Shown here: positions 7,410 to 9,253 of the stretch, in pieces | Layout of the letters: each line of letters starts with the position of its first letter | How positions within the stretch are numbered: position 1 is the stretch's first letter | Source: Desulfobacterales bacterium | GTDB lineage: Bacteria > Desulfobacterota > Desulfobacteria > Desulfobacterales > Desulfosalsimonadaceae | Direction: 5' to 3' | Assembly: GCA_007127175.1 (NCBI GenBank) | Contig: SKZX01000014.1 | Span: forward strand, 1-9,253 | Length of the DNA: 9,253 nucleotides | Program-made: the position numbers and the translations under genes | The notes under the pieces: generated by a model | The model's database searches: none | What the model saw: only the letters and a program-made list of their open reading frames with translations | What the model was told of the DNA's origin: nothing

Positions 7410-7868
7410 ATGCCTGAAAAAACAGTGATCCATTGCCGGCGGATCCGGCCGGAACAGGATGCGGACATTCCGCTTCCCCGCTACATGACCCCCCATTCCG
7501 CTGGCATGGATATCTGTGCCGCTGTTGAAGCACCCGTAATCCTTGAGCCCGGTGAAATCCGGCTTATACCCACAGGCATCGCCATAAGTCTGCCCGAAGG
7601 TTTTGAGGCGCAAATCCGGCCCCGCAGCGGACTTGCTGTAAAGCACGGCATCGGGCTTATCAATTCGCCGGGGACCATCGACGCGGATTACCGGGGGGAA
7701 ATCAAGATACCGCTGATCAATCTCGGCAAAGCGGCTTTTACCTGCAACCGGGCCGACCGGATCGCCCAGATGGTTGTCAACCGAATATGCCAGGTCAGTC
7801 TTGCACTCGTTGATGTGTTGGACAAATCCGATCGCAGCGACGGCGGCTTCGGACATACGGGCGTATGA
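7410..7868 (+). CDS. dut: Deoxyuridine 5'-triphosphate nucleotidohydrolase (dUTPase)
   Basis: Hydrolyses dUTP to dUMP and pyrophosphate, keeping uracil out of DNA and supplying dUMP for dTMP synthesis. 152 aa, typical of the homotrimeric all-beta family. All five family motifs are present: I SAGMD (30-34), II RPRSGLA (70-76), III GTIDADYRGE (88-97) with the catalytic Asp91, IV RADRIAQM (114-121), and V GGFGHTG (145-151) close to the C-terminus, the flexible arm that closes over the active site. No Shine-Dalgarno sequence is visible upstream of the ATG; instead the start is flanked by short inverted repeats (7386-7409). The choice of ATG 7410 leaves about 20 residues before the conserved PLPRY, similar to E. 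coli Dut. The stop shares ATGA with the next gene, implying co-translation. Confidence 0.96.
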   Translation: MPEKTVIHCRRIRPEQDADIPLPRYMTPHSAGMDICAAVEAPVILEPGEIRLIPTGIAISLPEGFEAQIRPRSGLAVKHGIGLINSPGTIDADYRGEIKIPLINLGKAAFTCNRADRIAQMVVNRICQVSLALVDVLDKSDRSDGGFGHTGV

Positions 7869-8680
7869 AACGGACGGCCGGCGCAAAAACAACCCCGCAA
7901 ATCCCCTGCACCGGCTTGTGCATGCTTGCCAGCGGCAGCAGGGGCAACAGCATTTATATTTCGTCCGGAAACACGTCCGTTCTTTTCGACGCCGGGCTTT
8001 CCGGCATTGAAATTGAGCGGCGCATGAAGCAGCGGGGACTTGATCCCCAAAAACTCGATGCCATCGTTGTGTCTCACGAGCACACGGACCATATCCATGG
8101 GGTCGGCGTGCTTGCCCGCCGCTTTGGCCTCCCCGTTTATATCGCACCGGAAACCCTTGAGGCTGCAAAAACCGTCATCGGCACGATCGGAACCATCCAT
8201 CCGTTTGAATGCGGAATGCCCTTTCGGATCAATGACCTTGAAATCCATCCATTTTCCGTATCCCACGATGCCGCATCCCCGGCCGGTTTCACCATCCGGA
8301 CAGGCGCCTGCAAAATCGCCATCGCAACAGATCTGGGCATTGCAACGGGAATGGTCCGGCAGCATCTACGGGACTGCACCCACCTTGTGCTCGAAGCAAA
8401 CCACGATCCGGTAATGCTTGCGCAAGGCCCCTATCCATGGCCCACAAAACAGCGGATAAAGGGGCGCAACGGGCACCTGTCCAACGAATCGGCCAAAGAA
8501 CTGCTGATGGACATTATCCATGAACGGCTCGAACACGTCATTCTGGCCCATATCAGCGGGACCAACAACACGCCGGAAAAGGCGCTGAGCGTGGTTGCCG
8601 AAAGATGCGGCCGGTATCCGGCCAAATTCAGCGTTGCATTCCAGGATGCCTGCGGAGAAACGCTTCAACTGGATTTGTAA
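7865..8680 (+). CDS. YycJ/WalJ-like metallo-beta-lactamase-fold hydrolase
   Basis: 271 aa with the MBL fold and the family features of YycJ/WalJ (VicX), a group of putative metal-dependent phosphodiesterases or nucleases. B. subtilis YycJ has been linked to DNA mismatch repair as an exonuclease-type protein; that role here is inference. Visible: LASGSRGNS (21-29), metal-binding HEHTDH (71-76), His134 in SVSHDA, Asp156 in IATDLG, GHLSNE with His214, and His239 in LAHISGTNN. The metal ligands expected for a two-metal site are therefore present. The start shares ATGA with dut. The first ~15 residues (Thr/Lys-rich) precede the conserved core, and an in-frame ATG at 7922 (residue 20) would begin inside the first strand, so 7865 is preferred. 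No signal peptide. Pairing with dut suggests a nucleic-acid or nucleotide housekeeping role. The exact substrate is unknown. Confidence 0.88.
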   Translation: MKRTAGAKTTPQIPCTGLCMLASGSRGNSIYISSGNTSVLFDAGLSGIEIERRMKQRGLDPQKLDAIVVSHEHTDHIHGVGVLARRFGLPVYIAPETLEAAKTVIGTIGTIHPFECGMPFRINDLEIHPFSVSHDAASPAGFTIRTGACKIAIATDLGIATGMVRQHLRDCTHLVLEANHDPVMLAQGPYPWPTKQRIKGRNGHLSNESAKELLMDIIHERLEHVILAHISGTNNTPEKALSVVAERCGRYPAKFSVAFQDACGETLQLDL

Positions 8681-8718
8681 AGGGTCAACACAACAAGAGT
8701 CTTGCATGAAAGGCATTT

Positions 8719-9144
8719 ATGAGCAACCAGGTATACTCGACTGAAAATATTCTCATCGAAACCATTGCCCTTGAAGACAACATCACGTTGAAATTATTCG
8801 ATGATTCCAAACGCCTGCCGGACGATCGCTGGCAGGTGACCCTGACAGCCCGCCTTATAATACCGGTTACCGCGCTCTACCGGGGAAAAACCGAAGGGCT
8901 CCCCCCGGCGGATGAACTCCGGGCGGCACTTGGCGACCCTCTGGTATATGAACACAAAAATGTGCGCCAATTTGTCGCTACAAATGAAAAGCGAGCCTTG
9001 CGAAAAACGCTTGTTGATACATTTAAATCCAAGGTGTTTCCCTATATTGCCAGGCACGACTTCCACGTCAAATTTGCGGCCGCCAAATACCGGGAGCACA
9101 TAAAACGCAACACCTGGTATCCCGGCGATAAGCCAAAATCATGA
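8719..9144 (+). CDS. Unrecognised small soluble protein (141 aa)
   Basis: I do not recognise this gene. It encodes 141 aa with no cysteine, a single methionine (the initiator), no signal peptide and no membrane segment. The N-terminal half alternates short hydrophobic strands with acidic loops (ILIETIAL, ITLKLFDD, then RWQVTLTARLIIPV at about residues 37-50), suggesting a beta-rich domain. The middle has a Pro/Glu/Asp loop and YEHKNVRQFVATNEKR. The C-terminal third (about 91-131) is strongly basic and probably helical (ALRKTLVDTFKSKV, FHVKFAAAKYREHIKR). A basic face near the end could bind nucleic acid or the ribosome, but no motif supports that directly. Start ATG 8719 has an AAAGG about 7 nt upstream. 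It lies 38 nt after the MBL-fold gene on the same strand and is probably co-transcribed with it. Codon use looks like its neighbours. Confidence 0.85.
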   Translation: MSNQVYSTENILIETIALEDNITLKLFDDSKRLPDDRWQVTLTARLIIPVTALYRGKTEGLPPADELRAALGDPLVYEHKNVRQFVATNEKRALRKTLVDTFKSKVFPYIARHDFHVKFAAAKYREHIKRNTWYPGDKPKS

Positions 9145-9182
9145 GCCCGCCGGCCGCAGATCGGGGGGGATACAATCGCTTC

Positions 9183-9211
9183 TTGACACCAAGGGATTGA
9201 AGGAATACGAT
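9183..9211 (+). promoter_or_regulatory. Predicted sigma70-type promoter of the riboswitch transcript
   Basis: A perfect TTGACA (9183-9188), 17-nt spacer and TACGAT (9206-9211, four of six consensus bases including the key A and final T). The start would fall near 9218, about 16 nt before the conserved start of the TPP riboswitch, which is the arrangement expected for a riboswitch leader. It lies 38 nt past the stop of the 141-aa protein gene. Confidence 0.6.
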
Positions 9212-9233
9212 ATCTGATATAAAAAAAATGATG

Positions 9234-9253
9234 CGTCTCCGTTAGGGGTGCCG
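9234..9253 (+). promoter_or_regulatory. TPP riboswitch (THI element), 5' end only, cut by window edge
   Basis: The last bases read CGTCTCCGTTA then GGGGTGCC (9245-9252). This matches the conserved 5' start of the thiamine pyrophosphate riboswitch: the P1 5' strand followed by the nearly invariant GGGGUGCC of the P2 side. The diagnostic CUGAGA and the 3' P1 strand would lie beyond the edge. A promoter sits just upstream. The riboswitch binds TPP and usually shuts off downstream thiamine synthesis or transport genes, so such a gene (for example thiC) is expected next. Only about 20 nt are visible, so the call rests on one conserved block plus context. Confidence 0.75.

Noticed and set aside
6879..8168. 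429-codon open frame on the minus strand across the end of pnp, dut and the MBL-fold gene
   Set aside because: Antisense to three clear genes and across a terminator; the translation has no recognisable domain and is Gly/Pro/Arg/Phe-rich as expected of an antisense shadow.
9145..9178. GC-rich stretch after the 141-aa protein gene as a terminator
   Set aside because: Only weak CCCG/CGGG pairing and no T run follows, so no intrinsic terminator can be supported.

Overview
This window is an almost gap-free run of bacterial housekeeping genes, all on the + strand. It covers the 3' part of the classic infB translation/RNA operon and the start of what follows it. The order is infB (partial) - DUF503/ylxP - rbfA - nrnA-type DHH phosphoesterase - truB - rpsO - pnp - [terminator] - dut - YycJ-like metallo-beta-lactamase-fold protein - unrecognised 141-aa protein - [promoter + start of a TPP riboswitch]. 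DNA that looks moderately GC-rich by eye, this gene order, and the protein sequences suggest a Desulfobacterota (former Deltaproteobacteria) bacterium, possibly a Desulfobacterales sulfate reducer. That assignment is inference from style and synteny only.

Region 1 (1-4588) holds translation-initiation and ribosome/tRNA maturation genes. IF2 delivers initiator tRNA, RbfA matures the 30S subunit, TruB makes tRNA pseudouridine 55, and the DHH protein probably removes nanoRNA and/or pAp. DUF503 is a small companion of unknown function. The genes are tightly packed: ylxP/rbfA share ATGA, rbfA/nrnA overlap by 35 nt, and the other gaps are 20-60 nt. Most start sites have weak Shine-Dalgarno sequences, which fits translational coupling.

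Region 2 (4585-7363) is the rpsO-pnp module. A good sigma70-type promoter overlaps the truB stop codon, and rpsO and pnp have the two strongest Shine-Dalgarno sequences seen here. A strong hairpin lies between the two genes, where E. coli has its RNase III/PNPase control element. A perfect 10-bp hairpin followed by T runs closes the module after pnp. PNPase carries an extra Gly/Arg/Asn-rich C-terminal tail.

Region 3 (7410-9144) holds dut, an MBL-fold hydrolase sharing ATGA with dut, and an unrecognised protein. No convincing promoter was found before dut, and no terminator after the last gene.

Region 4 (9145-9253) holds no gene. It has a TTGACA-17-TACGAT promoter and then the first ~20 nt of a thiamine pyrophosphate riboswitch, cut by the window edge, so a thiamine biosynthesis or transport gene should follow. 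No stretch over 300 bases lacks a gene. I saw no tRNA, rRNA, insertion sequence, CRISPR array or prophage. I do not see a new multi-gene system; the points most worth a second look are the unknown 141-aa protein, the PNPase tail and the RNA control elements.
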